This document shows, one piece after another, positions 42,604-51,866 of a stretch of 64,000 nucleotides of DNA. The position numbers were made by a program, and so were the translations under genes. Source of the DNA: CALMEC01 sp031366605 (GTDB taxonomy: Bacteria > Actinomycetota > Thermoleophilia > Miltoncostaeales > Miltoncostaeaceae); assembly GCA_031366605.1 (NCBI GenBank), contig JANLOO010000056.1:26342-90341 (forward strand), in the 5' to 3' direction. The notes under the pieces are model-generated. The model was given only the letters and a program-made list of their open reading frames with translations, had not been told where the DNA came from and searched no databases. Position 1 is the first letter of the stretch. The number at the start of each line of letters is the position of its first letter.

Positions 42604-43890
42604 GTGGCGACCGACCACGCACGCCAGACACACAGCCAAGTCACCCCCACGGACGCGGATCGGTATGACGCGCGGTTCGCGGCCCGCGCCATGGCGATTC
42701 GCTCGTCGGCGATGCGCGACCTGATGTCGTTGGCCGAGCGTCCTGACGTGATCTCGCTGGCCGGGGGATTTCCGGACACGTCGTCGTTTCCCAGAGAGGT
42801 GTTTGACGAGGTCATGCAGGCGGTCGGCCACGAGCATCTGACCTCGGCGCTTCAGTACGGCCCGACCGAGGGTCTGCGGGAGCTGCGGGAACGGATCGTC
42901 GGGATCATGGCCCACGAGCGGGCGAGCGCCACGGCCGACCAGATCATGATCACCAGCGGGGGGCAGCAGGGCATCGACCTGACGATCCGGACATTCGTCG
43001 ATCCTGGCGACGTCGTCATCGCGGAAGGCCCGACGTACCCGGGCGCCGTGCCCTGCCTGACGTCCTACCAGGCCCAGGTCGTGCACATCCCGATGGACGA
43101 CGACGGCCTGCAAGTCGACCTGCTCGAGCCCGAGTTGGACCGCCTCGCCGCACTCGGCAAGCGCGTCAAGCTGATCTACACGATCCCCAACTTCCAGAAC
43201 CCTGGCGGCGTGACGATGTCCGGTGAGCGTCGCGAGCGGTTGGTGCAGATCGCGCATGCACGTGAGCTGATGATCCTCGAGGACAACCCGTACGGGCAGA
43301 TCCGGTTTGACGGCGACCCGCTTCCGTCGTTGTATGAGTTGGACGAGGGCCGTGGCTGGGTCATCTACGTGTCCACGTTCTCCAAGATCCTGGCACCGGG
43401 CATGCGGGTGGGTTGGGTCGCGGCGCCGCCGCCGGTGCTGCGCAAGATGAACCACGGCAAGCAGAGCGAAGACCTGTGCTCGGGCACGCTCAGCCAACGG
43501 TTCGTGTTGGAGTACCTGCGCCGCCACGACTGGCGCGATCACGTCGCCCGTGTCAACGAGGTCTACCGCGAGCGTCGCGATGCGATGTTGACCGCGCTCG
43601 AGGAGGAGTTCCCGACTTCGGCCACCTGGACGCGTCCGCGCGGTGGCTTGTTTGTGTGGGCGACGCTGCCGTCGTTCATCGACACAAACGATCTGTTGGC
43701 CAAGTCGCTCGATCAACAGAAGGTCGCGTTCGTGCCAGGCGGGGCGGCGTTCCTGAACGGCGAGGGAACCAGCTGCATGCGCCTCAACTACTCGGCGATG
43801 CCGCCGGCGGTCATCAGCGAGGGCATCGCCCGCATCGGCAGCGTCGTGCGGGACCTGACAGAACTCTTCGAAGGCATGGGGGGTCGATGA
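42604..43890 (+). CDS. PLP-dependent aminotransferase (class I, MocR/2-aminoadipate-like)
   Basis: A 428-residue fold-type I aminotransferase without the GntR DNA-binding domain. It shows ISLAGGFPDTSSFPREVF, LQYGPTEGLRELRERI, ITSGGQQGIDLTIRTFVDPG, YTIPNFQNPGGVTMSGERR, EDNPYGQIRFDG, the PLP lysine region VSTFSKILAPGMRVGW and CMRLNYSAMPP. Relatives act on 2-aminoadipate, branched or aromatic amino acids. GTG 42604 follows AGGAGACGATC. It overlaps ddl by 4 bases, suggesting co-translation, though the link to cell-wall synthesis is not obvious. Confidence 0.88.
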   Translation: MATDHARQTHSQVTPTDADRYDARFAARAMAIRSSAMRDLMSLAERPDVISLAGGFPDTSSFPREVFDEVMQAVGHEHLTSALQYGPTEGLRELRERIVGIMAHERASATADQIMITSGGQQGIDLTIRTFVDPGDVVIAEGPTYPGAVPCLTSYQAQVVHIPMDDDGLQVDLLEPELDRLAALGKRVKLIYTIPNFQNPGGVTMSGERRERLVQIAHARELMILEDNPYGQIRFDGDPLPSLYELDEGRGWVIYVSTFSKILAPGMRVGWVAAPPPVLRKMNHGKQSEDLCSGTLSQRFVLEYLRRHDWRDHVARVNEVYRERRDAMLTALEEEFPTSATWTRPRGGLFVWATLPSFIDTNDLLAKSLDQQKVAFVPGGAAFLNGEGTSCMRLNYSAMPPAVISEGIARIGSVVRDLTELFEGMGGR

Positions 43891-44825
43891 AAGTCGCGGT
43901 GCTCAAAGGCGGACGTTCGTTCGAGCGTGAGGTCAGTTTGCGCAGCGGCGCCAACGTCGAGGTGGCGTTGCGCAGGCTGGGCCATGAGGTGCTGTCGCTG
44001 GACGTCGACCGCGATCTGGTGCGCGTGCTCCGCGCCGATCGGCCCGATGCGGCGTTCATCGCGATGCACGGCCAGGGCGGTGAGGACGGCACGGTTCAGG
44101 AGTTGCTCGAGATCCTGGGTGTCCCCTACACGGGCTCCGGGGTCTCCGCATGCGAGCGCTCGTGGGACAAGGTGGTCGCCAAGGCGGTGTTCACCGAAGA
44201 GGGCATCCCCACGCCGGCCTCGTACGCATTCAGTCAGGCGGCGTTCCGCGAGCTGGGCGCCGCCGATGCGCTCGGTGAGATCGAGTCACGCCTGGGCCTG
44301 CCGCTGGTCGTCAAGCCCGCCCGTGGCGGCTCCGCGTTGGGCATCAGGCTGGCGCATGAGCCGAGCGAGGTGCCTGCGGCGCTGATGGCCGCACTCGCCT
44401 ATGACGACCGCCTGTTGATGGAGCACTACGTCGCGGGGCGCGAGCTGTCGGTCAGTGTCCTGGGGGACGACGATCCGCACGCGCTGCCGGTCGTCGAAGC
44501 GATTCCGTTGGGCCGCGAGTTCTACGATTTCGAGTCGCGCTACACGCCGGGCGCCACCGACCTGCGTGCCCCCGCCGACCTGCCGCAGGACGTCACGGAG
44601 GCGGTTGTCAACGTCGCGCTCAGCTGTTACCAAGCGCTCGGTTGCCGCGGGTTCGCCCGCATCGACACGATCCTGGACGCCGACAACCACGTGTGGGTGC
44701 TCGAACTCAACACCATTCCCGGCCTGACCGACACGAGCGCGCTGCCCCGCGCGATCGAGGCCGCAGGGATGAGCTTCGACGACTTCATCGCCCAAGTCCT
44801 GGACCTGGCGCACCTGGGCGCATAG
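43887..44825 (+). CDS. ddl: D-alanine-D-alanine ligase
   Basis: An ATP-grasp ligase making the D-Ala-D-Ala end of peptidoglycan stem peptides. The 312 residues contain VLKGGRSFEREVSLRSGANV, MHGQGGEDGTVQELLEILGV, PYTGSGVSACERSWDK, VVKPARGGSALGI, MEHYVAGRELSVSVL, EFYDFESRYTPGATDL and LELNTIPGLTDTSALP. All the catalytic blocks are present. It is on the short side of the family. ATG 43887 overlaps the aminotransferase stop. Confidence 0.93.
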   Translation: MKVAVLKGGRSFEREVSLRSGANVEVALRRLGHEVLSLDVDRDLVRVLRADRPDAAFIAMHGQGGEDGTVQELLEILGVPYTGSGVSACERSWDKVVAKAVFTEEGIPTPASYAFSQAAFRELGAADALGEIESRLGLPLVVKPARGGSALGIRLAHEPSEVPAALMAALAYDDRLLMEHYVAGRELSVSVLGDDDPHALPVVEAIPLGREFYDFESRYTPGATDLRAPADLPQDVTEAVVNVALSCYQALGCRGFARIDTILDADNHVWVLELNTIPGLTDTSALPRAIEAAGMSFDDFIAQVLDLAHLGA

Positions 44826-44885
44826 GAGGCGGGGACTCCGCTCCGGTAGCGTCCGGCCCGACGTCACCCGGTTCCGGAGGTCGAG

Positions 44886-45404
44886 ATGCACCTACTGGCA
44901 GGTCCCTCGTGGCACTGGCCTGTGAGCGCCGTCGTGCTCATGCTCGCGGCGATGCCCGGGGTTGGCGCGCAGCACGCGAACGCAGCGGGTGGGGTCACGT
45001 TCGGCGGGCTCAGCAGCCAGGATCGGCCGATCGTCGTCCAGGTGACGCCGCGTCGCCTTCGCGTGTCCCGTGTGGTGTGGGATTGGGAGAGCAAGACGTG
45101 TGATCTTGGTCCTGCGGCTACGTCGGACACGCCGCTGTTGAAACGCGCGAGTGATCGCACCGGTCCGCAGCGGTTTCTGATCAGCCGCCTGGGTCGTTGG
45201 GGTGGCAGGTATACGGCGGGACCCTTCCCCGCGTCCGCGACCGGGGCGACCGAGACATACAGCTACAAGCTGACCGGGCGGTTTCTCGATCGCGGGACCC
45301 GCATGGCGGGCACGGTTCGGGTGACCTACACCGAGACGGCGGCGACCGGCGCGGTCATCCGCACGTGCCGGACAGGGCTCATCACCTACGACCTCAGGGA
45401 TTGA
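44886..45404 (+). CDS. Secreted protein of unknown function
   Basis: 172 residues with a signal peptide (VSAVVLMLAAMPGVGAQHANA) and a small beta-rich domain containing two Cys that may bond (KTCDLGP, RTCRTGL). The domain includes YKLTGRFLDRGTRMAGTVRV, a pattern common in small exported proteins of this lineage. I do not recognise a named family. Confidence 0.65.
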   Translation: MHLLAGPSWHWPVSAVVLMLAAMPGVGAQHANAAGGVTFGGLSSQDRPIVVQVTPRRLRVSRVVWDWESKTCDLGPAATSDTPLLKRASDRTGPQRFLISRLGRWGGRYTAGPFPASATGATETYSYKLTGRFLDRGTRMAGTVRVTYTETAATGAVIRTCRTGLITYDLRD

Positions 45405-45407
45405 TCC

Positions 45408-45842
45408 TCAGGACGTGCGGAGTTCGGCGGCCGGAAGATCCTCGGGGAGGGGTGTCTCCTGCGGGGGTGTGCCCGTGGTGTCGTCCCAGGTCGCGAACGC
45501 CGTGCCGTCACGTCCTTCGTGTGGGTTGGCCGAACCCATCGCCAGCAGGGCGCAATCGCCCGGACCGCGGTTGACGAGCTGCCGTCGCACCTGAGGCGCG
45601 ACGCGGACGACATCCCACTGGTCAAGGTCGCGCTCCTCACCCTCACTGACGAGCGTGAGCCGGCCTTCGAGGACCACAAACACCTCTTCCTGCCGCTCGT
45701 GGCGATGGATTCGTCCGCGTTGGCCTGGTTTCAACACGATGAGGTTGAGCCCGAACGTCGTGACGCCCAGCTCCCGTCGCAGCAGCTGGAATCGCTCCGA
45801 CGTCGCGAAGTCGAGTTTCGCAAAGCCCAGGTCATCGCCCAT
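45408..45842 (-). CDS. Single-domain cupin protein
   Basis: A 144-residue cupin. GQRGRIHRHERQEEVFVVLE gives the first metal-binding motif (HxH...E), and DVVRVAPQVRRQLVNRGPGD the second strand group. ATG 45842 (MGDDLGFAKL) is chosen; GTG 45848 is also possible, and the large upstream open frame is antisense to the response regulator. The enzymatic role is not assignable. Confidence 0.8.
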   Translation of the reverse strand: MGDDLGFAKLDFATSERFQLLRRELGVTTFGLNLIVLKPGQRGRIHRHERQEEVFVVLEGRLTLVSEGEERDLDQWDVVRVAPQVRRQLVNRGPGDCALLAMGSANPHEGRDGTAFATWDDTTGTPPQETPLPEDLPAAELRTS

Positions 45843-45956
45843 TGCAACGTGCCCCCTTCTGATCGATCGATCCCATGACACTACCGTCACTCGTCGATCT
45901 CCTGTGTGCCAGGACCAGTTAATCGGCCCGTAAGCTCCCGTTGCCAAACTGCGTCC

Positions 45957-46691
45957 ATGGCGCTGACGACATTTGTCCCCGAGTCCCCCGTCGACATCGG
46001 CTTGAATGCGCTCGTGCGCACGGTCCTGGTCGTCGATGATGAGCCGCTCATTCGTGAGGTCGTCGTGCGGTACCTCGAACGCGAGGGGTACCGGGTCATC
46101 GAATGCGGCGATGGCGAGACCGCGCGCCGGCTCGTGCAGAAACACAACCCCGACCTGGTCATCCTCGACGTGATGTTGCCCGGCATCGACGGGCTCGCGG
46201 TGTGCCGGTGGATCCGCACGCAATCGGACACGCCGGTCATCCTTCTGACGGCCCGAGGCGAGGAGACCGACCGCATCGTGGGCCTGGAGCTGGGAGCCGA
46301 CGACTACGTGGTCAAGCCGTTCTCGCCTCGTGAGCTGGCGGTGCGCGCGCGCAACCTGCTCAAGCGGACCGGATCGACGCCGTCGCGCGACGAGCGTCTC
46401 GTGTTCGACCGCCTGGCGATCGACGCCGGGACGCGAGAGGTCACCAAAGACGGCGCGCAAATTCGTTTGACCGCGCGTGAGTTCGACCTGTTGTGGTTTT
46501 TGGCGGGCAACCCCAAGCGCGTGTTCAGCCGCGACCACCTGATGGCCAGGGTGTGGGGGTACGAGGCGGCCATGGACACCGGCACGGTCACCGTTCACAT
46601 GCGTCGGCTGCGTGAAAAAGTCGAGGACGATCCGTCCCATCCCGACCACCTCGAAACGGTGTGGGGTGTCGGCTACAGGTTCAACCCGTGA
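45957..46691 (+). CDS. OmpR-family response regulator
   Basis: 244 residues: a receiver domain with acidic pair DD (27-28), phospho-acceptor Asp about 71 in VILDVMLPGIDG and Lys about 120 in DDYVVKPF. A C-terminal winged helix follows (LTAREFDLLWFLAGNPKRVF, then TVTVHMRRLREKVEDDP, VWGVGYRF). ATG 45957 (MALTTFVPE) is used. It overlaps the histidine kinase start by 4 bases, so they are a cognate pair. Confidence 0.93.
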   Translation: MALTTFVPESPVDIGLNALVRTVLVVDDEPLIREVVVRYLEREGYRVIECGDGETARRLVQKHNPDLVILDVMLPGIDGLAVCRWIRTQSDTPVILLTARGEETDRIVGLELGADDYVVKPFSPRELAVRARNLLKRTGSTPSRDERLVFDRLAIDAGTREVTKDGAQIRLTAREFDLLWFLAGNPKRVFSRDHLMARVWGYEAAMDTGTVTVHMRRLREKVEDDPSHPDHLETVWGVGYRFNP

Positions 46692-47761
46692 TCGGCTTTG
46701 CGCTCCAGGTCGGCGGGTTGACGCTGGTCGTCGGGATCCTGGCGGCGCTCGGTCTGCGGCGCCTGCCGACCCTGCGCTGGCAGCTCGTGGGGTTGGCCGT
46801 GCTGGCGGTCGGGTTGCCGCTCGGGGCGGTGATGCTCTCGGGCGCGGTCATGTTCGAGTCCGAACATGACCTGACCGCGCTCGCCGGGATCGTCGCAGGG
46901 GCAGCGTCGGCGGTGATCGCTGCGTTCCTGCTGGTGCGATGGGTCAACGAGCCGATCCAACGGTTGCGCAAAGCATCCGGGCTGCTGGCCGCGGGTGATT
47001 TGACCGCGCGCGCAGCCCATGGCGGCCCCGATGAGTTGGCTGACCTCTCGAACTCGTTCAACGCGATGGCCGAGCACATCGAGCGGCTCTTCGATGCACG
47101 TCGTGAGCTTGTCGCGTGGGCCAGTCACGACCTGCGCACGCCCATCGCCGCCATGCAGGCGATGATCGAGGCGGTCGAAGACGGGCTGGTTCCGGCCGAG
47201 CGGTACCTCCCCGAGTTGCGTGAGCAGACGCGTCTGCTGGCGATGTTGGTCGACGACCTGTTCGAACTGGCGCGGATCGACTCGGGCGCGCTGACGCTCG
47301 AGATCAGCGAGGCTTCGCTGGACGGGCTCGTGGAGCGGTGCCTGCGTGGCCTCGAGGCCGAGGCCGCAGCACGCCACGTGACGTTGGGCGCACAGATTCC
47401 TCCGGGCCTGCTCGCGGTGCGCTGCGCCCCGGACAGTGTGTCGCGTGTGCTGTTCAACCTCGTCACGAACGCCTTGCGGCACACGCCGTCCGATGGCTCC
47501 GTCGCAGTGCGCGTGGAACGCGCGGACGCCGAGGTCAGGGTCGCCGTCGAAGACACGGGCTCAGGGTTCGCCCCCGAGTCCCTGCAGCGCGCGTTCGAGC
47601 GCTTCTGGCGGGGCGATCGGGCCCGCACCCGCGGTCAAGCCGGGGCAGGGCTGGGCCTCGCGATCGCCCGCGGACTTGTCGAAGCGCAAGGTGGCCGCAT
47701 CTGGGCCGAGAACCGCCCCGACGGCGGCGCCCGCATCACGTTCACCCTGCCCGTCGCATAG
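46688..47761 (+). CDS. Sensor histidine kinase
   Basis: 357 residues: two membrane helices close together (about 4-22 and 36-55) with almost no extracytoplasmic sensor loop, a third hydrophobic stretch at about 64-84, then a HAMP domain (NEPIQRLRKASGLLAAGDLT). The dimerisation box is WASHDLRTPIAAM (His about 147), and the ATPase domain has FNLVTNALRHTP, VEDTGSGFAP and GAGLGLAIARGLVEAQGG. The lack of a sensing domain suggests membrane-internal or envelope-stress sensing. GTG 46688 is coupled to the response regulator. Confidence 0.92.
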   Translation: MIGFALQVGGLTLVVGILAALGLRRLPTLRWQLVGLAVLAVGLPLGAVMLSGAVMFESEHDLTALAGIVAGAASAVIAAFLLVRWVNEPIQRLRKASGLLAAGDLTARAAHGGPDELADLSNSFNAMAEHIERLFDARRELVAWASHDLRTPIAAMQAMIEAVEDGLVPAERYLPELREQTRLLAMLVDDLFELARIDSGALTLEISEASLDGLVERCLRGLEAEAAARHVTLGAQIPPGLLAVRCAPDSVSRVLFNLVTNALRHTPSDGSVAVRVERADAEVRVAVEDTGSGFAPESLQRAFERFWRGDRARTRGQAGAGLGLAIARGLVEAQGGRIWAENRPDGGARITFTLPVA

Positions 47762-47786
47762 GGGCCCGGCCGAACCGACCGGGCCC
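47762..47786. terminator. Hairpin between histidine kinase and MMPL genes
   Basis: GGGCCCGG and CCGGGCCC form an 8-base-pair stem with a 9-base loop directly after the kinase stop codon, and also 13 bases beyond the convergent MMPL stop. It probably works in both directions. Confidence 0.7.
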
Positions 47787-47798
47787 GCCTCCCGGCGA

Positions 47799-49949
47799 CT
47801 ACTTGGCGCTTGGCTCGACCCGCAGGATCTTGGCCGCGCCCTTCGGCAGCCACCAGTTCCAGCGGCCCAGGAGCTTCATCAGCGAGGGCACGAGCAGCGC
47901 CCGGATCACCGTCGCGTCGAAGATGATCCCCGCGGCGAGCCCGATCCCGAACTGTTTGATGTCGGTTCCCGGGCCCGTCGACAGCACGAAGAACGCGAAC
48001 ATCAAGACCAGCGCCGCGCTCGTCACCAGCTTGCCGGTCCGCGCCAGGCCCAGCGAAACGGCTGCGGTGGTGCTGCCGGTCTCGTCGTAGGCCTCGCGCA
48101 TGCGGGTCAGCATGAAGACCTCGTAGTCCATGGACAGTCCGTACAGGAACGCGAAGATCATCACGGGAATCCACGAGATGATGGCGTCGGTCGAGGGCAC
48201 GTTCCAGATCGCCTGGCTGCCGTTGCCCTTTTGGAAGATGAACACGATGATGCCGAACGCCGCCAGCAAGGACACCAGGTTCAGGATCACCGCCTTGAGC
48301 GGCAGGATGATCGATCGGAACGCCCGCATCAGCAGGATGTAGGTCAGCAGGATCACGAACGCGAGCACCCACGGGAAGGTCCCGTAGACCGCGTGGATGA
48401 ACTCACTGTCCTGCGGGCCGACCCCCGACAGCGTCACCTTGTCATCCCCACCGAGCTCGGTTCGAAGCGCCGGGACGGTCTCGTCCTTGAGCCGCGTGAT
48501 CGTCGCCTGCGTGGTTTTGGCCGCGACGTCCGCATCGGCGAACGCCTCGATCACGGCAAAGTCACCTTTGCGCGACTGCGTCGGGGCGGCCGCTCCGACG
48601 ATTCCCGGAGTTGCCTCGAGCCGCCGGATGACCGGTGACAGATCACCGGCGGCCGCCGGACCCTCGACCACGATCTGCATGGGCAGCAGCGCGCCGGGTG
48701 TGATCCCCTCGGCGGTCAGTGTCTGGTAGCCGATGTGCGCGTCGCCGGCACCTGGGACGTCTTTTGCCTGCGCGCTGCCGGGGTTGAGTTGCACGCCGAA
48801 GAACAGCAGTACCGCGACGATTGCAACGCCGATGGTGGCGACCACTGCGGGCTTGCGCATGACGAGCTTGCCCCAGCGGTTCCAGAACCCGGCGTCCGCG
48901 TCGTCACTGCCCTCCACCATTCGTCGCGGCAACACACGAAGGCTGTTGATCCTGGGCCCCAGCAGCGAGAGCAGGGCCGGCAGCAGGGTCAGCGCGGCGA
49001 GCACCGACACCGCGGGAATCAGCATCCCGCCGAGTCCGATCGAACGGATGAACGGCACCGGGATGATGACCATGCTGATCAGACCGACGGCAACGGTCGT
49101 GCCGGAGACGATCACCGAACGTCCGGCATGGCGCATCGTCTGTTCGATCGCGGTCTGCGTATCGGCGCCATGGCGCAACTCTTCACGGAACCGGAAGATC
49201 ATCACCAACGCATAGTCGATGGCGATCCCCAAGCCGACCAATGCGATCAGGAACTGCACGACGAGCGACACATCGGTGATGTACGTCAGGATCCACACCA
49301 GGGTGAACGTGTTGAGGATCGCGGCGATGGCCACCACAAGCGGCATCGCGACGGCCGGCAACGTGCCGAACGTGAACAGCAGGATGATGAGCGCGCCAAT
49401 GCCACCGATGATGGCTTCGACGAGCACGCTGGGGCCGCCTGTCTGTCCGTCCGCCGACTCCGACAGCAGTGGTTGGATTCCGGTCAAGTGGGTCGTGACA
49501 CCCCCCGGCGCAGCCTTGGCCAGCGCCGTGCGCGTCGGCTCGTCTTTGACCGCGTCAAACGTCTGCTTGCCGGGCGGATAGATCACGGCGAATGTGGTCG
49601 TCCGGTCGGGCGACAGGTACGAATCGTCCTGCGTGTCGAAATACGAGCTGACGCGACTGCCCGGTGTGGTCGCGGCCGCCGCCGTGATCGCGCCTTCGAC
49701 GCCCGCCACCTCAGTGATGTCACCGTCAGTTTTGAGCACCGCGATGAACGGTGGGATCTCGCCGTTGCCGAGGGCGGCGACGGTCCGCTGGTTCGCTTCG
49801 AATGCCGAGTATCCAGGTGTCCCGAACTCCACCAGGAACCGCTTGCCGACCTGGCCGGCGGCGAACATCCCGAACAGCGTCAACAGCGTCCAGATGATGA
49901 TCACCGCACGACGATGGTGGGTGACGACGTTGGTCAGACGATCCATCAT
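47799..49949 (-). CDS. MMPL/RND-family exporter
   Basis: About 716 residues in two halves, each with a large extracytoplasmic loop and membrane helices. LVGLGIAIDYALVMIFRFRE and FLYGLSMDYEVFMLTRMREA are the paired IDYALF-type motifs of MMPL transporters that carry proton-relay residues. ATG 49949 (MMDRLTNVV) gives the expected N-terminal helix VIIIWTLLTLFGMFAAG. It is divergent from a MarR regulator with operator-like repeats between, so drug or lipid export under MarR control is likely. Confidence 0.9.
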   Translation of the reverse strand: MMDRLTNVVTHHRRAVIIIWTLLTLFGMFAAGQVGKRFLVEFGTPGYSAFEANQRTVAALGNGEIPPFIAVLKTDGDITEVAGVEGAITAAAATTPGSRVSSYFDTQDDSYLSPDRTTTFAVIYPPGKQTFDAVKDEPTRTALAKAAPGGVTTHLTGIQPLLSESADGQTGGPSVLVEAIIGGIGALIILLFTFGTLPAVAMPLVVAIAAILNTFTLVWILTYITDVSLVVQFLIALVGLGIAIDYALVMIFRFREELRHGADTQTAIEQTMRHAGRSVIVSGTTVAVGLISMVIIPVPFIRSIGLGGMLIPAVSVLAALTLLPALLSLLGPRINSLRVLPRRMVEGSDDADAGFWNRWGKLVMRKPAVVATIGVAIVAVLLFFGVQLNPGSAQAKDVPGAGDAHIGYQTLTAEGITPGALLPMQIVVEGPAAAGDLSPVIRRLEATPGIVGAAAPTQSRKGDFAVIEAFADADVAAKTTQATITRLKDETVPALRTELGGDDKVTLSGVGPQDSEFIHAVYGTFPWVLAFVILLTYILLMRAFRSIILPLKAVILNLVSLLAAFGIIVFIFQKGNGSQAIWNVPSTDAIISWIPVMIFAFLYGLSMDYEVFMLTRMREAYDETGSTTAAVSLGLARTGKLVTSAALVLMFAFFVLSTGPGTDIKQFGIGLAAGIIFDATVIRALLVPSLMKLLGRWNWWLPKGAAKILRVEPSAK

Positions 49950-50050
49950 GGTCGGTGTCTCCCGGCGTGGATTGTGATGAACGGGCGCTCGAACGTCACA
50001 CCCGAACACACTGAGACGGGTGGTCGTGACCGGTCAAGCGCGGTAGCATG

Positions 50051-50088
50051 TTTCATACCGGTATCGAATGTTTCGATTCTGGAATGAA
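50051..50088. promoter_or_regulatory. Operator-like inverted repeats between the MMPL and marR genes
   Basis: The palindrome ATACCGGTAT (50055-50064) lies within TTTCATACCGGTATCGAA. It is followed by an imperfect inverted repeat, TTCGATTCTGGAATGAA (about 50071-50087). Both sit in the short divergent gap and touch the region just before the MarR start, as expected for MarR autoregulation. Confidence 0.55.
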
Positions 50089-50095
50089 AGGGACT

Positions 50096-50653
50096 ATGTC
50101 AAAGGCGCGTGAGGATCGCAAGGAGGAGCGCGACCTGCTGTTGAACGAGGTCAGGATGGCCGTGCGGTCGTTCACGAATGCCGAGGCCGTCTTTGACGAT
50201 GCGGCGGTCGATGTGTTGGGGATCAACCGCAGCGACGGCCGGTGTCTGGACATCCTGGACCAGAGCGGACCGTTGACGGCCGGTGAACTCGCGCGGCGCG
50301 CCCACCTCTCAACCGCGGCCATCACCGCACTCGTCGATCGGATGGAGCGGGCCGGGTACCTGACCCGGGTGCGCGACACCGTGGACCGGCGACGCGTCCT
50401 GATCGCAGGCACCCAACGTGCCGAGCGCAAGTGCGCGGCGATCTGGGGACCGATCAAAGAGGAGGGCGTGGGGTTCCTCAACCGGTTCAGCGACGATGAG
50501 CTGAGGCTCGTCACCCGCTTCATGGACGGGGCACGGGAGTTCCTGCTCGGGCACCTGGACCGGATCAAGGCCCTGACGCCCTCCGCCGATGAGGATGCGG
50601 GTCTCCCGCCCGCCGCGCGCTCCCCCGTCGAGCCGGGCAAGATCCCCGCGTGA
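50096..50653 (+). CDS. MarR-family transcriptional regulator
   Basis: 185 residues with a winged helix: SDGRCLDILDQSGPLTAGEL, then AHLSTAAITALVDRMERAGY and the wing RVRDTVDRRRVLIAGT. ATG 50096 (MSKARED) is used; ATG 50084 is an alternative. It is divergently transcribed from the MMPL exporter and overlaps the enoyl-CoA hydratase start by 4 bases. It may sense a ligand handled by both neighbours. Confidence 0.9.
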   Translation: MSKAREDRKEERDLLLNEVRMAVRSFTNAEAVFDDAAVDVLGINRSDGRCLDILDQSGPLTAGELARRAHLSTAAITALVDRMERAGYLTRVRDTVDRRRVLIAGTQRAERKCAAIWGPIKEEGVGFLNRFSDDELRLVTRFMDGAREFLLGHLDRIKALTPSADEDAGLPPAARSPVEPGKIPA

Positions 50654-51447
50654 GCACGAGCGCCCCGCCACCGCTGCCAGACCGGGTCGAGCATTCGCTC
50701 CAGGACGGGGTGCTGGTGCTCAGCCTCATCAACGAGGAACGCGCGAACGCACTGACCGAGCGCATGCTCGAGCAGCTCGCGCGAGCTCTGGCCGGTCCAG
50801 ACGCGCGTTCGGCCCGCGCCGCCATCCTGACCGGCTCGGGCGATCGCCACTTCTCGAGCGGCGCCGAACTTGGCACCGAGCAGGCCAACGACTGGATCGA
50901 GCGGATCAAGCGGATCGAACACGGGATCCAAGCCGTTGCGGCCGCGATGACCATGACCTCGTTCCCGGTGATCGCCGCGATCAACGGCGACGCGATCGGT
51001 GGGGGCCTCGAGCTCGCGATGGCGTGTGATTGGCGGATCGCACGCGAGGGCGCGCGATTTGCGATGCCACCTGCACGGATCGGGTTGGTCTACACGGCCG
51101 ACGGCCTGCGTCGCTTCGTCACCGAGATCGGCTTGTCCCGGACCCGCGAGTTGTTCCTGACCGGCAGGGCCTTCGACACCCGGCATGCCCTGGACATCGG
51201 CCTGGTCAACCACGTCGCCTCGACCGAGGAGCTCCTGCCGCTGGCGACAAGGATGGCCGCCGCCGTCGCGGCCAATGCCCCGATGGCCGTCGAAGGCATG
51301 CGGGTCGTGCTGCGTGCCGTCGCCGACGACGACGGTGCTGATGCCAAGGCGCAGCAGTGGCGCGTCAAGACATTCGGCTCAGCCGACCTGATCGAGGGGC
51401 TCGCCGCCACCCGTGAACGCCGCCCAGCTGTGTTCGGCGGGTCGTAG
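50650..51447 (+). CDS. Enoyl-CoA hydratase/isomerase family protein
   Basis: A 265-residue crotonase-fold protein. The oxyanion-hole segments are AAILTGSGDRHFSSGAEL and AINGDAIGGGLELAMACDWR, with FAMPPARIGLVYTADGLRR and LTGRAFDTRHALDIGLVNHV after them. One catalytic glutamate position reads GLVYTADG, so hydratase activity is not assured. It is translationally coupled to the MarR gene. Confidence 0.88.
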   Translation: MSTSAPPPLPDRVEHSLQDGVLVLSLINEERANALTERMLEQLARALAGPDARSARAAILTGSGDRHFSSGAELGTEQANDWIERIKRIEHGIQAVAAAMTMTSFPVIAAINGDAIGGGLELAMACDWRIAREGARFAMPPARIGLVYTADGLRRFVTEIGLSRTRELFLTGRAFDTRHALDIGLVNHVASTEELLPLATRMAAAVAANAPMAVEGMRVVLRAVADDDGADAKAQQWRVKTFGSADLIEGLAATRERRPAVFGGS

Positions 51448-51449
51448 CG

Positions 51450-51866
51450 ATGTCGGCCATCGAGGGGCACACCGCGTCGTTCGGTGCGCGCGCAGGTGCG
51501 TGGATCGTCGATGCGGTGCCTCATGCGCTGGTGCCGTACTTCGCGGTGCGATGGAGCGGATCGACCGCCATCGGGGTGGCGGGGTTGCTGGTGACGGGCA
51601 TTTTGTGGAGCATCCTCCCCGAAGCCCGAGCCGGCATGAGCGTCGGCAAGCGCCTGGTCGGGATCCGCGTCGTCAACCTGCGCGGCCAGGAGCAGCTCGG
51701 CCTGGCGTGGTCTGCCCTACGCTGGGTCGTCAAGTACGGCGTCGGCGGAGCGCTGCCGGTCAGCTACCTGTGGTACTTCAGGGACCCATCCCGGCGCACG
51801 TGGCATGACCGTGCGGCGCGGACCGGTGTCCAGTTCGCCACCGTCAGTGGTCGTCGTCCCGGCTGA
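51450..51866 (+). CDS. RDD-family membrane protein
   Basis: 138 residues with an RDD domain: the first-helix motif FGARAGAWIVDAVPHA (a variant of the Arg-Asp-Asp pattern), then GMSVGKRLVGIRVVNLRGQE, and the C-terminal RTWHDRAARTGVQ. Three membrane helices are predicted. Function is unknown. It begins 2 bases after the hydratase stop and overlaps a convergent small membrane gene at its 3' end. Confidence 0.82.
   Translation: MSAIEGHTASFGARAGAWIVDAVPHALVPYFAVRWSGSTAIGVAGLLVTGILWSILPEARAGMSVGKRLVGIRVVNLRGQEQLGLAWSALRWVVKYGVGGALPVSYLWYFRDPSRRTWHDRAARTGVQFATVSGRRPG

Noticed and set aside
45908..46649. Upstream extension of the cupin frame (reverse strand) giving 413 residues
   Set aside because: The extra part is antisense to the response regulator and is not cupin-like; the cupin starts at 45842.
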